This document shows positions 1-8,596 of a stretch of 64,000 nt of DNA, one piece after another. The notes under the pieces are model-generated. The model had not been told where the DNA came from and did no database searches. It saw nothing but the letters and a program-made list of their open reading frames with translations. The DNA comes from Pseudomonadota bacterium (GTDB lineage: Bacteria; Pseudomonadota; Gammaproteobacteria; Xanthomonadales; Rhodanobacteraceae), in NCBI GenBank assembly GCA_023388255.1, contig JAEWGO010000007.1, positions 248,001 to 312,000 of the forward strand. The letters are read 5' to 3'. The position numbers and the translations under genes were made by a program. The stretch's first letter is position 1, and each line of letters begins with the position of its first letter.

Positions 1-1
1 G

Positions 2-310
2 CAATACAACGCCAGTCCGAGCGTCGTCGATGCCAAAGGCATCAAGATTGCAATGGTGCAGGGCAGCGGAAACGTGTATCGTATCGCAGTCCTTGACCGG
101 GCGACGAACCAGAACACGTTGGTATCGCCGGGCAGCCAAGATGAGCATCCCAGTTTTGCCCCGAACGGAAGCATGCTGCTGTATGCCGCGAGCGAAGGTT
201 CGCGCGGCGTGCTGTACGCAGCTTCGGCCGACGGGCGCGTGCGGCAGAAGCTCGGGCTTGCGGAGGGCGATGTGCGGGAGCCAGTTTGGGGGCCATTCCG
301 CCAGCGTTGA
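2..310 (+). CDS. tolB: TolB, C-terminal fragment (Tol-Pal system beta-propeller)
   Basis: The window opens inside this gene; the frame is open from base 2 to a TGA ending at 310, about 102 codons. The visible part carries beta-propeller repeats typical of TolB: HPSFAPNG, then a repeat of the LYAAS type, ending in a D-V-R-E-P-V-W-G-P tail, which is the usual TolB C-terminus. TolB is periplasmic and links Pal to the TolQRA inner-membrane complex during cell-envelope constriction. Identity is supported by the next two genes, pal and cpoB, in the standard Tol-Pal order. The 5' part, including signal peptide and TolA-binding N-terminus, lies outside the window. Confidence 0.9.
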   Translation, partial: QYNASPSVVDAKGIKIAMVQGSGNVYRIAVLDRATNQNTLVSPGSQDEHPSFAPNGSMLLYAASEGSRGVLYAASADGRVRQKLGLAEGDVREPVWGPFRQR

Positions 311-415
311 TTTGATCTGCAGAACCAACGTGTCCCGCCTGACCGCGGGACATGGCGTATGAAGTTGTTTCGACCCACAAAATCCGACAAACCTGCCCAG
401 CTGAAGGGATACACC

Positions 416-928
416 ATGAACAACGTCGTCCGTATTGCGTTTTCCGTATTGCTCGTCGCCGGCGTCGCCGCTTGTGCGAAGAAGGCCGTCAAGCCAACCG
501 TACAGCCACCGGTGGAGACCGCTCAGACCGAGACTGCGCCGATGGACAACAGCGGCCGTTACACGCGTGACAGCCTCGATACCGATTCCTGCCTGCGCCA
601 GCGCGTCATCTACTTCGATCTGGACAAGACCGAGATCAAGCCGGAGTTTCAGGCTCAGATGGCTTGCCACGCGGCGTACCTGAAGCAGTTCCCGGAAGCG
701 CGCGTGACGCTGGAAGGCAATGCCGACGAGCGCGGTTCGCGCGAGTACAACCTCGGCCTCGGCGAGCGCCGTGGCAATGCCGTGCAGGGCGCGCTCAACG
801 CGGCCGGCGGTTCGTCTTCGCAGCTGAATGTCGTCAGCTATGGCGAAGAGCGCCCGGTTTGCCGCGAGCACAATGAATCGTGCTGGTCGAAGAACCGTCG
901 CGTCGAGATCGTCTACACCGCGAAGTAA
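416..928 (+). CDS. pal: Pal, peptidoglycan-associated outer-membrane lipoprotein
   Basis: A 170-residue lipoprotein that anchors the outer membrane to peptidoglycan as part of Tol-Pal. The ATG at 416 is chosen because a purine-rich ribosome site (GAAGGGA) lies about 8 bases upstream and the protein then begins with a type II signal peptide ending in a V-A-A-C lipobox, Cys about residue 20. An in-frame upstream start at 359 would bury that signal. The C-terminal half is an OmpA-like domain with the NADERGSREYNLGLGERR peptidoglycan-binding signature. It follows tolB by about 105 bases, and its TAA shares one base with the next ATG (TAATG), which suggests coupled translation with cpoB. Confidence 0.96.
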   Translation: MNNVVRIAFSVLLVAGVAACAKKAVKPTVQPPVETAQTETAPMDNSGRYTRDSLDTDSCLRQRVIYFDLDKTEIKPEFQAQMACHAAYLKQFPEARVTLEGNADERGSREYNLGLGERRGNAVQGALNAAGGSSSQLNVVSYGEERPVCREHNESCWSKNRRVEIVYTAK

Positions 929-1851
929 TGACGATGGCGCACCGGGTCTCGAGTGCGGTTGCAGCGGCGGCCTTCGTGGCCGCCGTTGTTGCGTTTGCGC
1001 CGACCGCCGGCGCGCAGCGCTTGTCGCTCGCCGAGCGGGTCGACAAGCTCGAACAGCAGGCCAATGGCCAAGGCCAGCAAGGTAGTGCAGTCGATCTGGT
1101 GAACCAGATCTCGGCGCTGCAGTCGCAAGTGCAGTCGCTCCAGGGCCAGGTCGAGGAGCTCAAGCACGCGCTCGACGAGGCAAGGCAGCGCAGCAAGGAT
1201 CAGTACACCGATCTGGATTCGCGCATTGGCCGCCTCGAAGGCCATGGCGCGGCGCCAGCCGCTCCGGTTGGCGGGAGAAGTGGTGCCGCGCGTGATGACA
1301 ATCCGCCGGATATCGATCTCGGCGCCCCCGGTGCCGCGCTGCCCAAAGCATCCACTCGCGAGCAGGCGGCCGGAGGTCTCACCGATGCCGATCGCGCAGC
1401 TATGCCGGGCAATGCCGCCGGCGACGCCGCGAATTCGCCTCCTGCTGCATCCAGCGATCCGGCCAGCGAGAGCGCCGCCTACAACGAGGCATTCGCCGCG
1501 TTGAAGGATGGTCGCTATGCCGAATCTGCGCGCCGCTTCCAGAGCTTCATCGATCAGCACCCGAGTGGCGAACTGACCGGCAACGCGTACTACTGGCTCG
1601 GCGAGTCGTACTACGTCACGCAGAATTACAAGATCGCTCAGGAATCGTTCGAGACGTTGTTGCAGCGCTATCCGAACAGCCAGAAGGCACCCGACGCGCT
1701 GCTAAAGGTCGGCTACAGCCAGTACGAGCAAAAGCAGTGGGACGCTGCCGAAGCGACCTTGAACACGGTCGTGCAGAAGTATCCCGACACCACTGTCGCG
1801 CGTCTCGCGCAAGGCAGGCTGCGCGCGTTGAAGATGGAAGCCCGCCACTGA
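928..1851 (+). CDS. cpoB: CpoB (YbgF), Tol-Pal-associated TPR coiled-coil protein
   Basis: A 307-residue periplasmic protein that coordinates peptidoglycan synthesis with Tol-Pal during division. The start at 928 overlaps the pal stop by one base; a second ATG two codons later (934) is equally possible. A signal peptide of about 30 residues ends near A-G-A-Q, followed by a coiled-coil trimerisation segment rich in Q/E/L heptads, a low-complexity Ala/Pro/Asp linker, and a C-terminal TPR domain containing AYYWLGESYY, the hallmark of the YbgF family. Position directly after pal is conserved across gammaproteobacteria. Confidence 0.94.
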   Translation: MTMAHRVSSAVAAAAFVAAVVAFAPTAGAQRLSLAERVDKLEQQANGQGQQGSAVDLVNQISALQSQVQSLQGQVEELKHALDEARQRSKDQYTDLDSRIGRLEGHGAAPAAPVGGRSGAARDDNPPDIDLGAPGAALPKASTREQAAGGLTDADRAAMPGNAAGDAANSPPAASSDPASESAAYNEAFAALKDGRYAESARRFQSFIDQHPSGELTGNAYYWLGESYYVTQNYKIAQESFETLLQRYPNSQKAPDALLKVGYSQYEQKQWDAAEATLNTVVQKYPDTTVARLAQGRLRALKMEARH

Positions 1852-1861
1852 TGGCGCGTCG

Positions 1862-2563
1862 ATGAACTCTGTCGTCGCCCACAGCCTGACGATGGGTGGC
1901 GATGCCTCCGCCGCGCAGCCCGAACAGCGCCTGCGCATCAGCGAGATCTTCCACTCCGTGCAGGGCGAGGCCGACGCGGTCGGCTGGCGGACCGTGTTCG
2001 TGCGCCTGACCGGCTGCCCGCTGCGCTGCACCTGGTGCGATACCGAATACGCATTCCACGGTGGGCAATGGCGCGCGATCGCCGACGTGCTCGCCGAAGT
2101 CGCCGCCCATGACGTGCGTCATGTCTGCGTCACCGGCGGCGAACCGCTCGCGCAGAAGCGCTGCCTGTCGCTGCTCACGCAACTGTGCGATGCCGGCTAC
2201 GAGGTGTCGCTGGAGACCTCCGGTGCGCTCGATGTTTCCGACGTCGATCCGCGCGTGCGCAAGGTACTCGATCTCAAGGCTCCGGGATCGGGCGAGGTCG
2301 CTCGCAATCTATGGTCGAATCTCGCGCAGTTGACGCCGCGCGATCAGGTCAAGATCGTCGTCGCCGATCGCGCCGACTACGAATGGGCCGTTGAGCGTTT
2401 GCGAGAACATGCGCTCGAAACGCGCTGTCAGGTGTTGTTCTCGCCGGTGCATCGATCGATCGCGCCGCGCGACCTGGCCGAATGGATTCTTGCCGATCGC
2501 CTGCCGGTGCGCCTGCAGTTGCAATTGCACAAGCTGCTGTGGGGCGAGGAACCGGGGCGATAA
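1862..2563 (+). CDS. queE: QueE, 7-carboxy-7-deazaguanine synthase (radical SAM)
   Basis: Makes the 7-deazaguanine ring from 6-carboxytetrahydropterin on the way to preQ0 and queuosine in tRNA. The 233-residue protein has FHSVQGE near the N-terminus and a CxxxCxxC cluster motif at Cys52, Cys56 and Cys59, the QueE-type arrangement that binds the 4Fe-4S cluster. T-G-G-E-P-L further on is the radical-SAM glycine-rich motif. The start at 1862 is 10 bases after cpoB; an internal ATG at 1892 would give a protein closer to the family's usual N-terminus. queC follows, so the two form a queuosine pair. Confidence 0.94.
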   Translation: MNSVVAHSLTMGGDASAAQPEQRLRISEIFHSVQGEADAVGWRTVFVRLTGCPLRCTWCDTEYAFHGGQWRAIADVLAEVAAHDVRHVCVTGGEPLAQKRCLSLLTQLCDAGYEVSLETSGALDVSDVDPRVRKVLDLKAPGSGEVARNLWSNLAQLTPRDQVKIVVADRADYEWAVERLREHALETRCQVLFSPVHRSIAPRDLAEWILADRLPVRLQLQLHKLLWGEEPGR

Positions 2564-2599
2564 GCCGGGATCCGGAATTCGGGAAACCCATTGCTCGTC

Positions 2600-2619
2600 G
2601 TCCCGGTGCAGGCCGGGAC
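2600..2619. repeat. Intergenic palindrome, 7-bp stem
   Basis: GTCCCGG (2600-2606) pairs with CCGGGAC (2613-2619) around a 6-base loop, in the 135-base gap between queE and queC. It resembles the palindrome at 12634-12653 in its G-T-(T)-C-C-C-G core, so both may be copies of one dispersed palindromic repeat. No T-run follows, so it is not a convincing terminator for queE. Confidence 0.55.
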
Positions 2620-2698
2620 TCGGCAACTCCTCGCCGCATTGCCTCCTGCCAACACGCCACAAGACATCGCGCCCTCAACCCACAGTCCTAGCGCCACC

Positions 2699-3379
2699 AT
2701 GCCCGATCAACCCCAAAAGAATGCCGTCGTCCTCGTTTCCGGCGGCATGGATTCCGCCGTCACGCTCGCGATCGCGCGCGAGCGCGGTTTCGCCTGCCAC
2801 GCACTCAGCGTCGACTATGGCCAGCGACATTCGTCCGAACTGCAGGCCGCGCGTCGTATTGCGCTCGCGCTCGGCGCGAAGGCACACAAGACCGTGCGCG
2901 TCGACCTGCGCAGCATCGGCGGTTCCGCACTGACCGACGACATCGCCGTGCCTGACGATGGGGGAAGCGGCATTCCGATCACCTATGTGCCCGCGCGCAA
3001 CACGATCATGTTGTCGGTTGCGCTCGGATGGGCCGAAGTGCTCGGTGCGCAGGAAATCCATTGCGGCGTCAACGCGGTCGACTACTCCGGCTATCCCGAT
3101 TGCCGCCCCGCCTTCGTCGCGGCATTCGAACAGTTGGCCAATCTGGCGACCAAGGCCGGCATCGAAGGCAGGCGGCTTACCGTCGCAGCGCCGCTGATGG
3201 CGATGAGCAAAGCCGACATCGTGCGCGAAGGCCTGCGTCTTGGCATCGACTTCGCCGCGACGGTTTCCTGTTATCAAGCCGACGACGACGGCCGCGCCTG
3301 CGGACACTGCGATGCCTGCCGCCTGCGCGCCGATGGATTTCGTGCTGCCGGCGTTGCCGATCCGACACGCTACCGCTGA
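2699..3379 (+). CDS. queC: QueC, 7-cyano-7-deazaguanine (preQ0) synthase
   Basis: ATP-dependent ligase converting 7-carboxy-7-deazaguanine to preQ0. The 226-residue protein begins M-P-D-Q at 2699; an upstream in-frame start at 2591 reads through the intergenic palindrome and is unlikely. The PP-loop motif S-G-G-M-D-S lies at residues 14-19, Y-V-P-A-R-N-T is present mid-protein, and the C-terminus carries the four-cysteine zinc site (SC, then ACGHCDAC). It partners with queE upstream; the queD and queF steps are not in this window. Confidence 0.95.
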   Translation: MPDQPQKNAVVLVSGGMDSAVTLAIARERGFACHALSVDYGQRHSSELQAARRIALALGAKAHKTVRVDLRSIGGSALTDDIAVPDDGGSGIPITYVPARNTIMLSVALGWAEVLGAQEIHCGVNAVDYSGYPDCRPAFVAAFEQLANLATKAGIEGRRLTVAAPLMAMSKADIVREGLRLGIDFAATVSCYQADDDGRACGHCDACRLRADGFRAAGVADPTRYR

Positions 3380-3449
3380 GGCGATTGGACAGGTAGAATT
3401 CGCGCCCCTCTGCGCGCCACGCGATCGTCGCGCGCAAATCCCCGGTTTC

Positions 3450-3521
3450 GGGCCGTTAGCTCAGCGGTAGAGCAGTGGACTTTTAATCCATTGGTCGATG
3501 GTTCGATCCCATCACGGCCCA
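3450..3521 (+). tRNA. tRNA-Lys (anticodon UUU)
   Basis: A complete cloverleaf can be folded by eye. The acceptor stem GGGCCGT (3450-3456) pairs with ACGGCCC (3514-3520), with discriminator A at 3521. The D-arm is GCTC...GAGC. The anticodon stem GTGGA/TCCAT encloses the loop CTTTTAA with anticodon TTT at 3482-3484. The T-arm is GATGG-TTCGATC-CCATC. CCA is not encoded. It lies 70 bases after queC on the same strand; a TAGAAT box at 3394-3399 could serve as its own -10 element, but no good -35 was seen. Confidence 0.95.
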
Positions 3522-3671
3522 TATCTCTCAATTGCACATCAAGCGTATGTCGCCGTGCGTCGTGTCCGTAGCGACGGAGCAGGCGATGCACGCAGGGCGT
3601 TCGCAGCGGTATGACGGAGATATGTCTCCGGCTTTCCCATCTCGCCGCCGCGTATCGCGACGGACGATCGA

Positions 3672-4193
3672 TCACGCGCTGTCCGGCGGCCCGCTGCCGA
3701 TCATGTCGTCCTGCATCCGCTTGAGGTCTTTCCAGCGGTTCTCCGCGGCCAGCGATGCCTGTTGTGCCCACGTGTCCGGATTGGCGAGGCGGAAGCTCGG
3801 GCCGCCCCGTTCGAGGATGTCGAGCATGTCGTCGACACCGAGGCAGGCGATCTGAACGAGGCTGGAGACGCCGCTCGCGCGAAACAGCTCTTCGATCTTC
3901 GGGCCGATGCCTTCGATCACGGTGAGGTCGTCGGCGTGTTTCATGTTGAAGCCGGCGGCGCGCGCCGCACCGACATCGATGATGCGCGACGAGGCGACCA
4001 CGTCCGGCGAATCGGCTGCTATCTCGGAAGTGCGCGTCGTCGCGATGGTCGATGAGGCGGGTGCTGCCGTGACCGGTGGCGCCGCTACAGCAGCAGGCTT
4101 CCTGCGAGCAAAGCCGAATACCAGCCAGCCGGATAGCCAGCCGACGCCCAGCCCCAGCACGAACCACAGCAAGCGCTCGCCGATCGGATTCAT
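3672..4193 (-). CDS. Membrane-anchored helix-hairpin-helix protein, function unknown
   Basis: A 173-residue protein beginning M-N-P-I-G-E-R with one hydrophobic segment at about residues 8-27, a variable Ala/Pro/Thr linker to about residue 75, then a compact domain containing LTVIEGIGPKIEELF. That is the helix-hairpin-helix type motif found in many small 'predicted flap endonuclease-like' or DUF4332-like domains. The topology (short cytoplasmic end, one membrane helix, long soluble tail) suggests a tethered adaptor rather than a DNA repair enzyme. It stands alone between tRNA-Lys (opposite strand) and the divergently transcribed tsaB. The domain assignment is moderately secure; the function is not known. 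Confidence 0.75.
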   Translation of the reverse strand: MNPIGERLLWFVLGLGVGWLSGWLVFGFARRKPAAVAAPPVTAAPASSTIATTRTSEIAADSPDVVASSRIIDVGAARAAGFNMKHADDLTVIEGIGPKIEELFRASGVSSLVQIACLGVDDMLDILERGGPSFRLANPDTWAQQASLAAENRWKDLKRMQDDMIGSGPPDSA

Positions 4194-4334
4194 CGTGTCG
4201 TCCTCGCGTTGTTGACCACGTCTGGCGGCCCGAGCCTACCACTGCAGCCATTCGCTCGACGTCAAGACGCGTGGCGGCACGCACGCAGACGGATGGCGAT
4301 GCCCGTTCGAGGCGCGGCAGCTACACTTGCGGCC

Positions 4335-5030
4335 ATGAACCTGCTCGCGCTCGAGACTGCCACCGAAACCTGTTCCGCCGCGCTGTTGAGCGGCGACCGC
4401 CTTGTCGCGCGCAGCGAATTCGCACCGCGCCGCCATGCCGAGTTGCTGCTGTCGATGTGCGACGACGTGCTGGCCGAGGCGGGTCTCGCGCGCCGTGCGC
4501 TCGACGCGATCGCGGTCGGTTGTGGGCCGGGCGCGTTCACCGGCGTCCGGCTTGCCATTTCAGCCGCGCAAGGCATCGCGCTGGCGCTGGATATCCCGGT
4601 TGTGCCGGTGTCGTCGCTGGCGGCTCTGGCGATGCAGGCGCCGGAAGACGATGCCGCGATCCTCGCCGTGATCGATGCGCGCATGGGCGAGATCTATGCC
4701 GGCACGTTCCGACGCGGCGACGACGGGCTGGTCGTACCGATCGGCGCGGAATCGGTGAGTGTCGCGGATGCGCTGGTGTTGCCCGCGGCGGCATCGTGGA
4801 ACGTGATCGGCAGCGGCTGGGCGACTTACGCCGATGCGCTCGCCGCGCGCTTGCCGGCGCCACCGCGCTGGGCCGATGGCGAACGCTATCCGCTTGCCGT
4901 CGATGTCGCTTGCCTCGCGGCGCCGCTGGCGCGTGCGGGCCTTGGCGTCGCGCCGGAACAGGCGTTGCCGGTGTACCTGCGCGACAAGGTGGCGTTGACG
5001 TTGGCGGAGCAGCGCGATCGACCGCGCTGA
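4335..5030 (+). CDS. tsaB: TsaB, tRNA t6A biosynthesis partner protein
   Basis: A 231-residue ASKHA-fold protein that pairs with TsaD to place threonylcarbamoyl on A37 of ANN-decoding tRNAs. The start M-N-L-L-A-L-E-T-A-T is the standard TsaB N-terminus, which fixes the ATG at 4335 rather than the upstream in-frame start at 4209. The G-P-G-A-F-T-G-V-R motif near residues 64-72 is diagnostic. It ends 5 bases before the convergent acyltransferase gene. The nearby tRNA-Lys(UUU) is itself a t6A substrate, although the adjacency is probably coincidental. Confidence 0.95.
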   Translation: MNLLALETATETCSAALLSGDRLVARSEFAPRRHAELLLSMCDDVLAEAGLARRALDAIAVGCGPGAFTGVRLAISAAQGIALALDIPVVPVSSLAALAMQAPEDDAAILAVIDARMGEIYAGTFRRGDDGLVVPIGAESVSVADALVLPAAASWNVIGSGWATYADALAARLPAPPRWADGERYPLAVDVACLAAPLARAGLGVAPEQALPVYLRDKVALTLAEQRDRPR

Positions 5031-5035
5031 GTCGA

Positions 5036-6232
5036 TCAACTCGACCTGGCTCGCAGCCGCAGACGGTTCAGTAGCGTAGGCCAATTCTTCGCCGAAAGCG
5101 TCGGCTTCTCGATCAGGTGCCAGGAAACAAAGCCGAGCGCGATGGCAAGCGGCAGGCTGAGTGCCGCATTCATCAGTGGCGTGGCCGCAGGCATGTGATA
5201 TGCAATCACCTGCTGCATCGGGAATCCCCACAGGTACATGCCGTACGAGCAGTCCTCTACGCGATTGAAACCGTGCCAAGGCAGGCGATAAGCGAACCAG
5301 AATACAAAGCCCGCCTCGGCAAGTGCGAAGGCGATCGGGTACGCCGCCGTGTCATGGAGAACCCAACAGGCGGCCACGAGCAGCGCAACCAGAACGCCGC
5401 TCGCCGGAATCCAGGCGCGATGGACGTAGCAGAGCACGCCGACCGCGAACATCGCGCCGAGGCGCAGGAAACTCTGGATCGGCAGCAGCGGGATACGGTC
5501 AGGCATCGTCCATCCGGCCAGCAGCAACGCGATGATCACCAACGTCGCGATGCTGCGTCGGAACAGAAGGCCGAGTGCGCCGATGACGGTCAGCCACAGG
5601 TACATGCGGACTTCGACCGGCAATGTCCATATCGACCCGTTGACCGTGCTGCGCCGTGGGTTGTCGACGAATACCCCAGGCAGGTCCCAGTGCAGGTCCG
5701 TACCGAACTTCATGTTCGTCAGTACATAGCCCCGTGTATCCGGGTGATGCAGGTATTCGGACAGCGGCAGCTGGCTGTAGATCGCACCGAGCACGAACGC
5801 GCTCAGGATCATGCAGACCGCGTAGGCGGGCACCAGCCGCAACGCGCGCGCCCAGACGAAGGCGATGACATTCCTTCGGCGCAGGAAGCTTCCGGTGACG
5901 AGGAACCCGCTGATCACGAAAAACAGGTCGACGCCGATCGTTCCGGAATAACTCTTCCAGCCCATCCGCGTGAAGATGTCGGACGCTTCGGGCGCATGCA
6001 CGGCCATGGCATAGCCGTGGCCGTAGATCACCATCGCGGCAGCGAGAAATCGCAGCAGCAGGAAGTTGTCCCGCTTTTGTGCGAGGCCGTCGGCGAGGGT
6101 AAACCAGCGCTGTTTGCGCTGGGCTGTCGAGGCGTCACTGTAGCTGCCGAGATCCATCCGCGATGCTTCCGTGACTTCCATCTGCGAGGCATCCGGGTGG
6201 GGGGGCATTTGGTTTCCGGAAATCCCGTTCAT
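5036..6232 (-). CDS. Acyltransferase 3 (OafA/NodX-type) membrane protein
   Basis: A 398-residue polytopic membrane enzyme expected to move O-acyl (usually acetyl) groups onto a surface polysaccharide. About ten hydrophobic segments are visible. LLLRFLAAAMVIYGH carries the conserved R and H of the family, followed by G-V-D-L-F-F-V-I-S-G-F-L, the classic acyltransferase-3 motif. The ATG at 6232 overlaps the stop of the upstream methyltransferase gene (ATGA), so translation is probably coupled; a longer reading frame starting at 6391 overlaps that gene and is unlikely. The first 60 residues are soluble. The target glycan is unknown. Confidence 0.88.
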   Translation of the reverse strand: MNGISGNQMPPHPDASQMEVTEASRMDLGSYSDASTAQRKQRWFTLADGLAQKRDNFLLLRFLAAAMVIYGHGYAMAVHAPEASDIFTRMGWKSYSGTIGVDLFFVISGFLVTGSFLRRRNVIAFVWARALRLVPAYAVCMILSAFVLGAIYSQLPLSEYLHHPDTRGYVLTNMKFGTDLHWDLPGVFVDNPRRSTVNGSIWTLPVEVRMYLWLTVIGALGLLFRRSIATLVIIALLLAGWTMPDRIPLLPIQSFLRLGAMFAVGVLCYVHRAWIPASGVLVALLVAACWVLHDTAAYPIAFALAEAGFVFWFAYRLPWHGFNRVEDCSYGMYLWGFPMQQVIAYHMPAATPLMNAALSLPLAIALGFVSWHLIEKPTLSAKNWPTLLNRLRLRARSS

Positions 6233-7074
6233 CGCGTTCTTTCGAGTACAAGTTCGAATGCCTGCCCGTCTTCGTGGCTGGCGTCCCAATGCGTGACGCG
6301 AAGATCGTGGCGATGCGCGACCTGTTTGAACCAAGCGCGCGAGAAGTAGGTGACGTGCGCAGGCACGTGCAGATATGAATAGGTACGCCACTTGCCGATG
6401 CCGTCCCCCGGCTTCCAGTCATTCGGGCGGAACGGTGCGGTGATGAACAGTTTTCCGCCGGAGACGAGGCGCGCCGACACCTCGCCGAGCATGGCTTCCG
6501 GATCGACCAGATGCTCGATGACATGGGTCATCGACGCGAGTCGGAAGCGTTCCGTGCTGTCGAGTGTGGCGAGGGCGCCCACGTGATAATGATCGACCCA
6601 GGTGCAAACCGAGGCGCATTCAGCGCTGACATCCTGGGCCATCGTCGTTACCCCCGGCTCGACCTGTTTGCAGGCCCGCGCAACCCAGGCGAGACCGGCG
6701 CCGATTTCGAGCATGCGCTCCCCCGGTGCTGGCAGCAGGTCAAGTTTGCGCACGGCACCGGCGTAGTAATCGAGGGTGCGTGCGACGCGATCGGGGTCGG
6801 TGTAGTGCGCATCGGTGAACTGCTCGGCTTCTTCATACAGCGCGCGCAGATCGCCCCGCGTAGGCGGTGGATCGAGGTAGACGACGTCACAGCGCGCGCA
6901 ATGGACGAGTTCGAAGCGCTGAGTGTGGAACGAGCCCGGCTGGGTCGGAGCGACATCGCCGAGTCGATTTAGTCGCGCGCGATGCCCGCAGGTGCGACAA
7001 CGCGGCCCAATGAGACGATCGAGCAGCATCGGATGGTCAGGATTCAGGGGAGTTCGCATGATGCCATGGGGCAT
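6229..7074 (-). CDS. SAM-dependent methyltransferase with N-terminal zinc-ribbon
   Basis: A 281-residue class I methyltransferase. An N-terminal paired-cysteine element (CRTCG near residue 27, CARC near residue 60) looks like a zinc ribbon, as in methyltransferases found in sugar-modification clusters. The SAM-binding motif is M-L-E-I-G-A-G-L-A-W, and T-H-V-I-E-H-L-V-D-P is the motif II/III signature of the Methyltransf_23 type. ATG codons at 7059 and 7029 are alternative starts. It is coupled to the acyltransferase downstream and follows the GT-C-like gene by about 60 bases, so its substrate is probably a surface sugar; this is inference from context. Confidence 0.8.
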   Translation of the reverse strand: MPHGIMRTPLNPDHPMLLDRLIGPRCRTCGHRARLNRLGDVAPTQPGSFHTQRFELVHCARCDVVYLDPPPTRGDLRALYEEAEQFTDAHYTDPDRVARTLDYYAGAVRKLDLLPAPGERMLEIGAGLAWVARACKQVEPGVTTMAQDVSAECASVCTWVDHYHVGALATLDSTERFRLASMTHVIEHLVDPEAMLGEVSARLVSGGKLFITAPFRPNDWKPGDGIGKWRTYSYLHVPAHVTYFSRAWFKQVAHRHDLRVTHWDASHEDGQAFELVLERTR

Positions 7075-7135
7075 GTGTCAGGTCGTTGCCGTCCTTTGCA
7101 ATGCGCCAGGCAGGAGAGGGCTGGCTTGCGCAAGG

Positions 7136-8524
7136 TCACTCGCCGCCTTGTGCGGACAACGCTGCCGCAGGTATCAGCCTGCCGCTCGGCTTCATCAATT
7201 GGGTTGGAGGTTCCTGTGGCTTCGCATCGTGTTGGATGACCTTCACCCGCTCGGCCAGCGGTACGCGGTGATAGCTCGGAATCGCATGGAGAAGACGTCG
7301 GACGACGAAGTCATCGCTGGATTGCATGGCGCGGATTCGCAACGGCGCGTCGGCCGTCGCGGTGACCAGCAGCGGTTGCAGGTCGGCATAGAGATGTTGC
7401 TGCATGCTGCCGATGTGCAGCATCCGATGGCCGACATACAGGCCGTGGCTGATCACCAGGACGATCGGGAGAGCCAGCAGGCACTTCGCCCAGGACTTCA
7501 TCTGCCGTGCGGTGACTGCGAGATAGGCGCACGCGAATGCGGTGGCGACGTAGGCGTAGATGTTCGAGTGGCTGTCCAGGATCAGAATCGGTCCGAGAAA
7601 CGCAGCCCAGCCGAGCGCGAGGAAAAAGCATCTGCGCAGGCCCGTGCTCGCGACCGCTGCTATCACCATGGAGGCTGCCAGTAGCGGCAGCGCGATCGCG
7701 CTGAGGCGATGGATATCGAAGCCTGCGATCTCGAAGCCATGCCGGTAGAACGGGAACAGCGAGTACTCGGTCAGCCTCGTCGGGATGTTGGCAAGGTTCC
7801 ACGTATAGCCGCCGGGCAAGCGGGGCGCGAACAGGATGACGCCCACGCGCAGGATCAGGTAGACCGCCACGACGCATGCGCTGGTAGCGACCGGAACGAA
7901 CACGCGTCGATGCCGGATGGGCCACGCGCAAAGCAACAGCAGCGGGAACGTGACGGCCGCTTCCTTGCTGAGCAGCGCCAGCGTCGTCAGGACGGCAATC
8001 GGAGCCGCATCCTTGGCGTATTCGGAAAAGGAAGCGCTGTCGGCCTTTCTTGCCCTGCAGAGCCACACGACGCCGAGCAGCGCGAACATCAGAAACAGCA
8101 GGTCTGCCAGCGTGCCTATCCATGCATGCGTGTAGACGACATATGGCGACAGCAGGAAGACGATCGCCGCACTGCCGGCATGGACTGGCAGTGCGCCCAG
8201 TCGCAGTGCGCATGAGCGCAGAAGGCAGGCATTGCAGAGGCCGATCAGTACCCATGTCGCGTGCATGGCCATCGGCACATAGCCGAACAGATGGGCGAAC
8301 GCCAGCCACAGGTTGAAGGTCAGCGGCCGATACTGGAATGCATCCAACGCGCCCAACGCGACCCACGGCACCTGCTGCCAGGTATCGGTATCGCTCAGCC
8401 AGAGCCATTGCAGCTCGTCATGGTTGAAGTAGCCGCGATTCAGGACCAGCGGAAGCTGAAGCAGCACCGCAACAAACAGAAACAGGGCGAAAGCCCGGCG
8501 ACGATCCTGCGCGACGTTCGGCAT
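7136..8524 (-). CDS. Multi-pass membrane protein, GT-C glycosyltransferase-like
   Basis: A 462-residue protein with roughly ten hydrophobic helices. An H-D-E triplet follows the first helix (GYFNHDELQ), the position of the catalytic acidic residue in GT-C enzymes that use lipid-linked sugars. A soluble tail of about 80 residues ends the protein. No close family name is recognised, so the glycosyltransferase call rests on topology and the acidic motif. It lies between the methyltransferase and the SGNH/MBOAT pair on the same strand, fitting a cell-surface glycan role. Confidence 0.6.
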   Translation of the reverse strand: MPNVAQDRRRAFALFLFVAVLLQLPLVLNRGYFNHDELQWLWLSDTDTWQQVPWVALGALDAFQYRPLTFNLWLAFAHLFGYVPMAMHATWVLIGLCNACLLRSCALRLGALPVHAGSAAIVFLLSPYVVYTHAWIGTLADLLFLMFALLGVVWLCRARKADSASFSEYAKDAAPIAVLTTLALLSKEAAVTFPLLLLCAWPIRHRRVFVPVATSACVVAVYLILRVGVILFAPRLPGGYTWNLANIPTRLTEYSLFPFYRHGFEIAGFDIHRLSAIALPLLAASMVIAAVASTGLRRCFFLALGWAAFLGPILILDSHSNIYAYVATAFACAYLAVTARQMKSWAKCLLALPIVLVISHGLYVGHRMLHIGSMQQHLYADLQPLLVTATADAPLRIRAMQSSDDFVVRRLLHAIPSYHRVPLAERVKVIQHDAKPQEPPTQLMKPSGRLIPAAALSAQGGE

Positions 8525-8596
8525 GGCGATTCCTGTTCCATCAGGGGCGCCATGGGCGGGCAGCCCGGCGTTGTGCGGTGTACGACTGGTCGATGA

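Noticed and set aside
3532..3855. 107-codon plus-strand frame after tRNA-Lys
   Set aside because: Antisense to the helix-hairpin-helix gene, no ribosome site or family likeness.
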